Assembly: GCA_017303335.1 (NCBI GenBank)
Contig: JAFLBK010000006.1
Coordinates: forward strand, 62,001 to 126,000
Reading direction: 5' to 3'
Length of the DNA stretch: 64,000 bases
Source: Chitinophagales bacterium
GTDB taxonomy: Bacteria > Bacteroidota > Bacteroidia > Chitinophagales > Chitinophagaceae
Both the position numbers and the translations under genes were made by a program. Shown piece after piece: positions 17,841-26,017 of this stretch. The first letter of the stretch is position 1; every line of letters starts with the position of its first letter. The notes under the pieces are model-generated. The model ran no database searches and was not told the origin of the DNA. It was given only the letters and a program-made list of their open reading frames with translations.

Positions 17841-20800
17841 TTATTTCAGGTATTGCTGGCTGAATCTGTCGTACAAAAGCAGGAGAGCGTTCGCTTTTCC
17901 ATCCCGGTCGAAGAAACGTTCCCAGGTGCTGAGCGGTTCCCAGATGCAACTGCCTTTTCCTCTTCCGTTCGGTACCCGGAAGGCCCGTTCATTCACTTCT
18001 TTCTTCACGTGCGAGTATTCCACCACGATCACGTCTTTGTTGTACCGGCGGGAAAGGTCTTCCAGGTTGTATTCGAGATCAGCGAGCGTATTGTGCCACT
18101 TTGGATAATAGGAAAGCCCGATCACATCATAGGGTACGCCCCGCATATTCATCTGGTCGATGAAGTAACGGCTCTCGTCGTTTTGTCCGCCGAGGGCGAT
18201 GTGCAGCATGATGCTGGTATGGGGGGAAGCTGCTTTAACACCCTGCACGCCGGCAAAGAAAAGCTGTGCCAACTGATCCATATCGGTGATGCTGCCGGCC
18301 GGCCAGATCATGCCGTGGTTGATCTCGTTGCCTACCTGAACCATGTCGGGTGCGGTGCCCTGCTCTTTCAGCGCCTGCACCACCATCTTCGTATACTCGT
18401 ATACGGCTTTCTTCAGTTCGGTGAATGATTTGTTTCTCCAGGCCCTGGGCATCCATTGCTTTTGCGGATCGGCCCAGTAGTCGCTGTAATGAAAATCGAG
18501 CAACAGCTTCATGCCCGCCGCCTTAACGCGTTTGGCCATCTGCAGCGTGTGCGCAAGATCGCAAAATCCATCCTTGGGGGAGTAGCCGCTGTCGCTGGCG
18601 GGGTTGTTGAAAATACGCAGGCGCACATAATTCAATCCATGGTTTTTCAGTATCTGGATGGCGTCATTTTCTTTGCCGTCGGTATCGTAGAATTTCATGC
18701 CCTTGTGTTCCAGTTCCGGAAGGAACGAGATATCGGCGCCGAGCATCTTATCGATCTTTGTTTCTTTGAACGGAATGACCGGGAATGGATTGCCGGCAAG
18801 CACAACATTCGTTACCGGTGCCGGGAGTATGGTCATGATATCGGTGGCACCGGGCCAGAGGCTATCGGCCTTCGCTTCGAAATGGATCATGGAAACGCCA
18901 GTGCCTGCCTGTACGATCACCTGGCATTTGCCATTGAATAATCTTCGCTGCGCTACGGTATCGTTATACGAATCCCGTTCGTGACTGCTGGGATCACCAT
19001 TGCCAACGCCGATGATCTTAGCATCGCCCTGTACGGAAAAATGAACGGGAAAATTCGCATCCGGTACTTCACGACCTTCCCGGTCGATCACGCTGATGTT
19101 GATGACCGTGGCGTCTTTTCCATCGGCCAGCATGGTCGTTTTGTACGGGCTCACCACTACTTCGAAGGGTTTTCCGGTAGTTTCCACTTTTGTGCTCAGT
19201 TTCCTTCCTTTCTTATATGCGATCGCTTCCAGTGCACCCGGTTCGTAGTTTACGTTCCATTGCAGGTGACCATTGCGGGGCATGTCTTTTTTGCCCAGGC
19301 TTTTTCCGTTCAGGAATAATTCTACATTGTCGGCATTGCTGTTCACCCACACATCGATGGGTTGTCCTTGTTTTCCCGGCCAGTTCCAATGCGGCGAAAT
19401 ATGCAGTACATCCTTATCGGTCCACCACGATTGGTAATAATAATAGATATTCTTCGGGAAGCCGCACATATCCATAATGCCGAAATGCGAATTGATATTG
19501 GGCCAGGTAAAGGGCGTGGGTTCGCCCCGGTAATCGAGGCCGGTCCATACAAAACCGCCCAGCCAGTAGTCGTTCGGCCCCGCCAGTTTCCACCAGGCTT
19601 CGGCCGTACTGGCCCACCAGGGAAAACTGATGTCTTGGTCGGGCAGGTAGCCGATGATGGAATCCCGAACAAACTGTCCCCGGGTTGTAACGGTGCTTCC
19701 CATTTCGGTACCCATCAGTGGTTGGTTGGGGTGTTGCTTGTGGTATTCTTCCACGGCCAGGTGGCGGTAGTTGAAACTGCGTACGGGTATCACTTCATTG
19801 ATGCCAGGGAATTGTTTGCCGTTATCGGCGGCATAGGTGCTTGTTCGGGTGGGGTCCAGTTCTTTTTGTTTGGCAAGAAGCGATAGAGCGATCAGTTTGC
19901 CCGTGCCGTTATTGTGTACCCATCCTTCTTCGTTTCCGATCGACCAGAGGAATACGGATGCCCGGCTGCGGTCGCGTTTGATAAGCCATTCGAAGTCGTG
20001 CATGTATTGGGCACTGCTGTTGAGCAAGCGGTTCTCATCCATAACCAGCATACCCAGGCTGTCGCAGGCATCCAGCAGTTCTTTGGTTGGTGGGTTGTGG
20101 CTGGTGCGGTAGGCATTCGAGCCCATCTGTTTCAGCAGGAAGATGCGGTAGTATTGCAGGTAATCGGGCAGGGCGCTGCCAACGCCCGCGTGGTCCTGGT
20201 GGTTATTGGTGCCCTTGAGTTTGATGTATTGGCCATTGAGAAAAACACCGTTTGGTTTTATGTCGATGGTGCGTATACCAAAACGTTGCTTATCGCTGTC
20301 GATGATCGTTCCGCCGGACCGAACCACCGGAATGACCCGGTAGAGGTAGGGATCTTCAAGCGACCATAATTTCGGGTTGCTTAGTTTGACCGATTGCTTC
20401 ACCGTTCTTGTTTCATTCACTGCCAGCGAAACGGCGGTGGCGTTTGTTTCACCAATCTTTTTGCCATCCCGGTCAGTGATGATGGCGGATACGGCAACGG
20501 TTGCCTGTGCATAGGATTCATTCAGTACGCTGGTTTCGATGAATACCGTGGCTGTATTGTTCTGCACCCGGGTATAAACGAACGCGGGATGCTCATCGAG
20601 ATGAACCGGGTTGTACTGGTTCAGCCATACATGCCGGTAGATGCCGGCGCCTTCGTAGAACCATCCTTCGTACTGGGTGGCATCAACCCGTACAACCAGC
20701 GTGTTCTCCTGTCCGTAGCGCAGGTAATGGGTGATATCGTAGGATGCGCCCACGTAACCACTCTTGTTATTACCGAGATAGAATCCGTTGATCCAGCAGG

Positions 20801-21221
20801 CAGCGTCGCGGTAGATGCCGTCGAACTGGATTTGAAATCGCTGACCCGAATCGGACCTTGCAACGTTGAATTTCTTCCGGTACCAGCCAATGCTGGTTTC
20901 GGGGTAGGCGCCGCCCACGGGTTTGTAGCCGTGCGATTGTTCATCAAAACTTTTGGAATAAACAAAGGGCAGGGCAACAGCCCAATCGTGGGGCAGGGAA
21001 AGTTTTCGCCAGGCGCTGTCGTTGAATGCCGGATCGATGGCCGTGCCTTGCGCAGCGCCGGTTTTGGCAAAGATGGTTGCGATGCTGTAGTTGAAATCCT
21101 TTACGGGGTCGTTGGCATGGCCGAATGCGAATTTCCAGTCATTGTCGAGACTGGTCTTTTTGCGTTGCGAAAATGAAAGGCAATGAAAGAAAATGAAGAT
21201 AAAAAACAGAAGAGTTCTCAT
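17841..21221 (-). CDS. GH2 beta-galactosidase fused to GH53 endo-beta-1,4-galactanase
   Basis: 1126 residues with a type I signal peptide (ends SFSQ) and no lipobox or sorting domain, so probably periplasmic. Residues about 24-320 are the GH2 sugar-binding and Ig-like domains. Residues about 325-620 form the GH2 barrel with acid/base E431 (SIGNEE) and nucleophile E506 (MGTEMGS). About 640-705 resembles DUF4982 and about 710-810 an Ig-like domain. Residues about 820-1126 form a complete GH53 barrel with acid/base E966 (VGNEIN) and nucleophile E1068 (VVEYS). Both active sites look intact. One protein could thus cut galactan internally and trim galactose from the ends. No frameshift or linker break is seen, so the fusion is real in this assembly. 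Galactan as substrate is inferred from GH53 specificity. Confidence 0.9.
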   Translation of the reverse strand: MRTLLFFIFIFFHCLSFSQRKKTSLDNDWKFAFGHANDPVKDFNYSIATIFAKTGAAQGTAIDPAFNDSAWRKLSLPHDWAVALPFVYSKSFDEQSHGYKPVGGAYPETSIGWYRKKFNVARSDSGQRFQIQFDGIYRDAACWINGFYLGNNKSGYVGASYDITHYLRYGQENTLVVRVDATQYEGWFYEGAGIYRHVWLNQYNPVHLDEHPAFVYTRVQNNTATVFIETSVLNESYAQATVAVSAIITDRDGKKIGETNATAVSLAVNETRTVKQSVKLSNPKLWSLEDPYLYRVIPVVRSGGTIIDSDKQRFGIRTIDIKPNGVFLNGQYIKLKGTNNHQDHAGVGSALPDYLQYYRIFLLKQMGSNAYRTSHNPPTKELLDACDSLGMLVMDENRLLNSSAQYMHDFEWLIKRDRSRASVFLWSIGNEEGWVHNNGTGKLIALSLLAKQKELDPTRTSTYAADNGKQFPGINEVIPVRSFNYRHLAVEEYHKQHPNQPLMGTEMGSTVTTRGQFVRDSIIGYLPDQDISFPWWASTAEAWWKLAGPNDYWLGGFVWTGLDYRGEPTPFTWPNINSHFGIMDMCGFPKNIYYYYQSWWTDKDVLHISPHWNWPGKQGQPIDVWVNSNADNVELFLNGKSLGKKDMPRNGHLQWNVNYEPGALEAIAYKKGRKLSTKVETTGKPFEVVVSPYKTTMLADGKDATVINISVIDREGREVPDANFPVHFSVQGDAKIIGVGNGDPSSHERDSYNDTVAQRRLFNGKCQVIVQAGTGVSMIHFEAKADSLWPGATDIMTILPAPVTNVVLAGNPFPVIPFKETKIDKMLGADISFLPELEHKGMKFYDTDGKENDAIQILKNHGLNYVRLRIFNNPASDSGYSPKDGFCDLAHTLQMAKRVKAAGMKLLLDFHYSDYWADPQKQWMPRAWRNKSFTELKKAVYEYTKMVVQALKEQGTAPDMVQVGNEINHGMIWPAGSITDMDQLAQLFFAGVQGVKAASPHTSIMLHIALGGQNDESRYFIDQMNMRGVPYDVIGLSYYPKWHNTLADLEYNLEDLSRRYNKDVIVVEYSHVKKEVNERAFRVPNGRGKGSCIWEPLSTWERFFDRDGKANALLLLYDRFSQQYLK

Positions 21222-21261
21222 TCCTGGATCAGTTCGTTTATCAACTATTAAATAAATTATT

Positions 21262-21301
21262 CACCAAATCACCAAATCATCAAATCATCAAATCAACCAA
21301 T
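21262..21301. repeat. Five-copy 8-bp tandem repeat between the galactanase genes
   Basis: CACCAAAT occurs twice, CATCAAAT twice, then CAACCAAT, with an exact period of 8. The array ends at the stop codon of the GH53 lipoprotein gene and occupies the spacer upstream of the GH2-GH53 gene. Confidence 0.8.
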
Positions 21302-22335
21302 CATTTGAACGCATCCAACGCGGTTGTAGGTTTGCCCGAATTATCGAAAGCGCCCAGGGTATAGCCCTGCCAGTTGTTGTGTGCTTCGGGTTCCCAGTAA
21401 AACACACCAGCGCCCTTGCTGTTGGGCAGCGATCGTACTTTGGCAATGATATCGGCCAGGAATGCATGGCAGGCGGCGGATTGATCCCAGCTCATGCCTA
21501 CCTCGCAGATCATCACTTCAGAACCATAGCGGGCGATCATGTCATTCATATTCGAAAGGCATTGAGCCGTAAGTGTACTCCAGTTGGAGGGCGAGGGGTA
21601 GAGCGACATGCCGATCACATCCCACTGTGCGCCGTTGGCTTTAAGTCCGTCGAGATTCCAGCGGAACAGGGCATTGTCGTACCCATTGGAAAGATGAACC
21701 ATCACTTTGGAAGCGGGGCTTGCGGCTTTTACCGCGTTGTACCCGGCGATGAAGAATTTGGCGTAGTTGGCCATATTCGTGGATGCTTTTCCTTCGGGCC
21801 AGAGCATGCCATCATTCGTTTCATTGCCTACCTGTACCCATTCGGGGCTGATGCCATTCGCTTTCAGATCATTCATCACGCTGAGGGTATGGTTGTAAAC
21901 GGAGGTTTGCAGGGCGGTGGCATCCTGAGCTGACCAGGCAACCGGTTTGGCCTGGTTTCCCGGGTCGGCCCAGGTATCGCTGTAATGAAAGTCGATCATC
22001 AGTTTCATGCCCAGGTTTTTCGCCCGGATGGCTTTGGCAACCACATCGGCGGCATTGTTCCAGCCTCCGGCCGGGTTTACCCATACCCGCAGGCGGATCG
22101 AATTCATGCCGAGTGATTGGAGTAATTGCATGCATTCCACCTGGGTACCGCTGCTGTTGTAGAATTTGATACCGGAACTTTCCATCTGGGTCACCCAGCT
22201 CACATCAGCGCCCTTGGCGATGGTGGGGATGAGTACGGGAGGCTCTGCGGAACCGGAACCGGATTTCTGGCAGGCAGAAACCAAAAAGAGCAAGATCAGT
22301 AAGGTGGTGCTGAGGCTTGTTTTCATTCTATTCAA
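21301..22335 (-). CDS. GH53 endo-beta-1,4-galactanase, lipoprotein
   Basis: 344 residues. The lipobox (VSAC) places a lipidated cysteine near residue 22, followed by a glycine/serine linker, so the enzyme is membrane-anchored, perhaps at the cell surface. The rest is a single GH53 barrel: GADVSWV at the start, RLRVWVNP, DFHYSDTWADP, acid/base E172 in VGNETNDG and nucleophile E278 in ICEVG. GH53 enzymes cut beta-1,4-galactan side chains of pectin. It is transcribed ahead of the GH2-GH53 gene with an 80-base spacer containing an 8-bp tandem repeat. Compared with the fused GH53 domain it has the same core but is clearly diverged, so this is not a recent copy. A second ATG three codons in (22326) is also possible. 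Confidence 0.9.
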   Translation of the reverse strand: MNRMKTSLSTTLLILLFLVSACQKSGSGSAEPPVLIPTIAKGADVSWVTQMESSGIKFYNSSGTQVECMQLLQSLGMNSIRLRVWVNPAGGWNNAADVVAKAIRAKNLGMKLMIDFHYSDTWADPGNQAKPVAWSAQDATALQTSVYNHTLSVMNDLKANGISPEWVQVGNETNDGMLWPEGKASTNMANYAKFFIAGYNAVKAASPASKVMVHLSNGYDNALFRWNLDGLKANGAQWDVIGMSLYPSPSNWSTLTAQCLSNMNDMIARYGSEVMICEVGMSWDQSAACHAFLADIIAKVRSLPNSKGAGVFYWEPEAHNNWQGYTLGAFDNSGKPTTALDAFK

Positions 22336-22535
22336 TACCTTGGTAACCGTTCAAAAAACAGCAAGTGCTGACAGGCTGTGTGCAATGCTTAAACTTAAGC
22401 AATTATCGCCCCCCGGCAAAATAATACTGAGGCAGGGAACTGGAAATGAAGGGTGTAAAACTCCCGCATTTCCGGCGATTCTTTCCATGGTCGGGCCAGA
22501 TTCAGTATCTTCACCCGATTTTAAAAAACCACCGC

Positions 22536-23762
22536 TTGAAATTTACAGAATTCGGTTTCGACCCACGCCTGATGGAAGGCATCGACGCTTCCGGTTATGA
22601 AGACGCCACGCCGGTACAGGAACAAGTGATTCCCCTGGTGATGCAGGGCAAGGATGTGATCGCTTCGGCCCAGACGGGTACCGGTAAAACAGCCGCCTTT
22701 TTGCTGCCGCTGATTCATAAGATCATCAGTACGCCGCACGAGGATCACACCAATAATGCGCTGGTGGTGGTGCCCACGCGGGAACTGGCCATCCAGATCG
22801 CACAAAACCTGGAAGGGCTTTCCTATTTCACATCGGTAAGCTCTATCGCGGTATATGGCGGCGGTGATGGCAATGCCTTTGTGCAGGAGAAGAAGGCGCT
22901 CAGCCAGGGGGCCGACCTGGTGATCTGTACACCGGGCAAGATGATGTCGCACATCAAAATGGGGTACGTGAAACTGAGCGGACTGAAATACCTGGTACTC
23001 GATGAGGCCGACCGTATGCTGGACATGGGTTTCTATGACGACATCATGTTCATCATCAAACATCTTCCACCCAAACGGCAGAACCTGCTTTTTTCGGCCA
23101 CCATGCCGCCCAAGATCCGGGAACTGGCCCGGAAGATATTACATCAGCCTGCAGAAGTGAACATCGCCATCAGCAAACCCAACGAACGCATCCGCCAGGA
23201 AGCTTTTGTCGTTTACGATACGCAGAAGATACCCTTGGTGAAATACCTGCTGCAAAAGAAAGAATTCAAGTCGGTACTTATTTTCTGCAGCAGTAAATTA
23301 AGTGTAAAGCAACTAACCCGCGATCTGAAGCGGGCCCGGCTCAATGCCGATGAGATCCACAGCGACCTCGACCAGGAGAAACGGGAAGAAGTGCTGATGC
23401 GTTTCCGCAGCCGGCGCCTGCCGATATTGGTAGCCACCGATATCCTGAGCCGCGGCATCGATATCGATAACATCGAACTGGTGATCAATTACGATGTGCC
23501 GCACGACGGAGAGGATTACGTGCATCGCATCGGTCGTACCGCCCGTGCGGAAGCCGATGGTACGGCGTATACATTCGTCAGCCAGCGGGAGCAACGGAAG
23601 TTCCAGGCCATTGAACGACTGATCGGCAACGTGGTTCCCAAAGCCACCATTCCGCCCGAGCTTGGCGAAACACCGTCATATAACACAGCGCCATCTGGTG
23701 GCAATCGTTCGGGTAAACGAAGATTCAATAAGCCACGAAGCAACAGGAATAAAACAAGGTAA
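22536..23762 (+). CDS. DEAD-box RNA helicase, RhlE type
   Basis: 408 residues from a TTG at 22536. The frame is open back to 22446, but that extension has no family character, while KFTEFGFDPRL is the normal start of RhlE-type helicases. All helicase motifs are present: Q motif (TPVQEQ), Walker A (AQTGTGKT), PTRELA, DEAD, SAT (LFSATMP), and in the second domain ILVATDILSRGID and HRIGRTAR. A basic tail (RSGKRRFNKPRSNRNKTR) would aid RNA binding. It should unwind RNA structures in ribosome assembly or RNA decay. It is followed after 53 bases by recG. Confidence 0.9.
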   Translation: MKFTEFGFDPRLMEGIDASGYEDATPVQEQVIPLVMQGKDVIASAQTGTGKTAAFLLPLIHKIISTPHEDHTNNALVVVPTRELAIQIAQNLEGLSYFTSVSSIAVYGGGDGNAFVQEKKALSQGADLVICTPGKMMSHIKMGYVKLSGLKYLVLDEADRMLDMGFYDDIMFIIKHLPPKRQNLLFSATMPPKIRELARKILHQPAEVNIAISKPNERIRQEAFVVYDTQKIPLVKYLLQKKEFKSVLIFCSSKLSVKQLTRDLKRARLNADEIHSDLDQEKREEVLMRFRSRRLPILVATDILSRGIDIDNIELVINYDVPHDGEDYVHRIGRTARAEADGTAYTFVSQREQRKFQAIERLIGNVVPKATIPPELGETPSYNTAPSGGNRSGKRRFNKPRSNRNKTR

Positions 23763-23810
23763 GCACGTTTCTTTCCCGCTTTCCGAAAAGTATCGGCTTC
23801 CTGGCCGCTG

Positions 23811-23818
23811 TATATTTG
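23811..23818 (+). promoter_or_regulatory. Candidate -7 promoter element of recG
   Basis: TATATTTG matches TAnnTTTG exactly. It overlaps the TTG at 23816, so if it is used that TTG cannot be the translation start. Confidence 0.4.
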
Positions 23819-25942
23819 CAGAAAAAGCGTATCAGCCAGCCGGTCTCCATATTGAACAATCCCATCGAGTACATCCAGGGCGTTACGGCTTTGAAAGCCG
23901 ATCTGCTGAAAAAGGAACTGGGCATCTTCCGTTTCCAGGACCTGCTGGAACATTATCCGTTGCGTCATCTTGATAAGACCCGGCTCGACAAGATCGGGCA
24001 ACTGAACGCTTCGAACGAATATGCGCAGGTGGCGGGTAAGGTCACGGATATAAATATCATGGGTGAGAAACGGAGTAAGCGGCTTGTGGTAACGATCGAA
24101 GATGATACCGGCGAACTGGAACTTGTCTGGTTCCAGGGGATCAACTGGGTGCAGAAGATGATCTTTCCCGGTCAGCCCTATCTTGTCTTTGGTAAACTGA
24201 GTTTCTTCCTGGGTAAACCACAGATGGCACATCCCGAGATCGAAGCGTATTCGCCCCAGAAAAACGCAACGAAGCCCTTCCTGGAACCGGTCTATCCTTC
24301 CACGGAAAAATTAAAGGCCAGGGGTTTGAATGGACGTGTGCTGGCCAAACTGACCGCTGCGCTTTTTCAACTGATCGCGGAAAAAGACCTCCCGGAGAAT
24401 CTTCCGGCTCCACTCATCAGCCAGTATAAATTCATCAGCCGGTACCAGGCTTATCGCCAGATCCATTTCCCCGTATCGGAACAACATTACCAGCATGCGG
24501 TTCGCCGGCTGAAGTTCGAAGAATTATTCTTTGCGCAGTTGCGGATGGGGTTGATCAGGTCGGCCCGGCACCGGAACAGCCGGGGACTATTATTCGGCCA
24601 GGTGGGCGATCTGTTCAACAACTTTTACAACGAATACCTTCCTTTCCCCCTCACCGGTGCCCAGAAGCGGGTGCTCAGGGAGATACGAAAAGATGCAGGC
24701 AGCGGCAGGCAAATGAACCGCCTCTTGCAGGGAGATGTGGGTAGTGGCAAAACGATCGTGGCGCTGATGCTGATGCTGATCGCGGCCGACAATGGTTTCC
24801 AGAGTGTGATGATGGCGCCCACCGAGATTCTTGCCCAGCAGCACTTCAACAGCATCCGTTTGGTTTTGAAGGATATGCCTGTTTGTGTAAAGTTGCTTAC
24901 AGGTTCATCCAAGGCCCGGGAACGGAAAGAGATATTGAAGTTGTGCGGGGATGGCTCTTTGCAGATACTGATCGGTACCCATGCTGTGATCGAAGACCAT
25001 GTAGTGTTCAAAAACCTCGGCTTCGCCGTGATTGATGAGCAGCACAAGTTTGGTGTGGCGCAGCGGGCCCGCCTCTGGAAGAAGAATTCAATTCCGCCGC
25101 ACATCCTGGTGATGACGGCCACGCCGATTCCCCGAACCCTTGCGTTGACAGCCTATGGCGACCTGGATTACAGCGTGATCGATGAACTGCCGCCCGGAAG
25201 GCAACCGGTGGTAACCTTACAGCGTTCCGAAAATACCCGGCACAAGGTGATGGATTTTGTGAAGGAGGAAATCGCGAAGGGCCGCCAGGCTTACATTGTA
25301 TATCCGTTGATCGAAGAAAGCAGTAAAGTGGACTACGAAAACCTGATGAAAGGATACGAAGAAGTGAAATCCTTTTTCCCCGAGCCCAGATACTGGATCA
25401 GCATGGTTCATGGGAGGCAGGATGCGGAGCAGAAGGAAACCAATATGCAGCGTTTTGTGAAAGGTGAAACGCAGATCATGGTCAGTACAACGGTGATCGA
25501 AGTAGGGGTGAATGTACCCAATGCCTCTGTGATGGTGATCGAAAGCGCTGAAAAATTCGGACTTTCCCAGTTGCACCAGTTGCGGGGAAGGGTAGGGCGG
25601 GGAGCAGAAAAGAGCTTTTGCATATTATTAACGGGACCCCGGATATCAAACGACGCACGGGAACGATTGAAGATTATGACCGAGACCAATGATGGCTTCC
25701 GGATCGCGGAGAAAGACCTGGAGATACGCGGCCCGGGTGATGTGGAGGGTACACAGCAAAGCGGGATACTGAATTTCAAACTGGCCGATATTGTGCATGA
25801 CCGGGTGATGCTGGAGGCAGCCCGGGCAGCAGCTGGGGGAATTCTGGAATCAGACCCAGATATGAAAGAAGAAGATAATATACCCGTGCGGTCCTGGCTT
25901 CAACAACAAAAAGGTAAAACGGCCTGGAGTAAAATATCGTAG
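23816..25942 (+). CDS. recG: ATP-dependent DNA helicase RecG
   Basis: About 708 residues, the usual length. It contains the wedge OB domain (YAQVAGKVTDINI, RLVVTIEDDTGEL), Walker A (GDVGSGKT), the DEQH box (VIDEQHKFG), TATPIPRTLAL, and the C-terminal motifs (STTVIEVGVNVPNA, QLHQLRGRVGRG). RecG remodels stalled replication forks and Holliday junctions. The start is uncertain: TTG at 23816 gives the longest form but overlaps a perfect -7 element. TTG at 23852 (giving NNPIEYIQGV) would fit a message starting near 23825. No in-frame ATG occurs early in the gene. Confidence 0.94.
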   Translation: MQKKRISQPVSILNNPIEYIQGVTALKADLLKKELGIFRFQDLLEHYPLRHLDKTRLDKIGQLNASNEYAQVAGKVTDINIMGEKRSKRLVVTIEDDTGELELVWFQGINWVQKMIFPGQPYLVFGKLSFFLGKPQMAHPEIEAYSPQKNATKPFLEPVYPSTEKLKARGLNGRVLAKLTAALFQLIAEKDLPENLPAPLISQYKFISRYQAYRQIHFPVSEQHYQHAVRRLKFEELFFAQLRMGLIRSARHRNSRGLLFGQVGDLFNNFYNEYLPFPLTGAQKRVLREIRKDAGSGRQMNRLLQGDVGSGKTIVALMLMLIAADNGFQSVMMAPTEILAQQHFNSIRLVLKDMPVCVKLLTGSSKARERKEILKLCGDGSLQILIGTHAVIEDHVVFKNLGFAVIDEQHKFGVAQRARLWKKNSIPPHILVMTATPIPRTLALTAYGDLDYSVIDELPPGRQPVVTLQRSENTRHKVMDFVKEEIAKGRQAYIVYPLIEESSKVDYENLMKGYEEVKSFFPEPRYWISMVHGRQDAEQKETNMQRFVKGETQIMVSTTVIEVGVNVPNASVMVIESAEKFGLSQLHQLRGRVGRGAEKSFCILLTGPRISNDARERLKIMTETNDGFRIAEKDLEIRGPGDVEGTQQSGILNFKLADIVHDRVMLEAARAAAGGILESDPDMKEEDNIPVRSWLQQQKGKTAWSKIS

Positions 25943-26017
25943 GTAAGATCGGTCAGAGGGTCTGAACAAAGCCGCCTTTTATTGGTTTTATTTAGTAAAT
26001 TGTAAAAAAAGAGTCAC

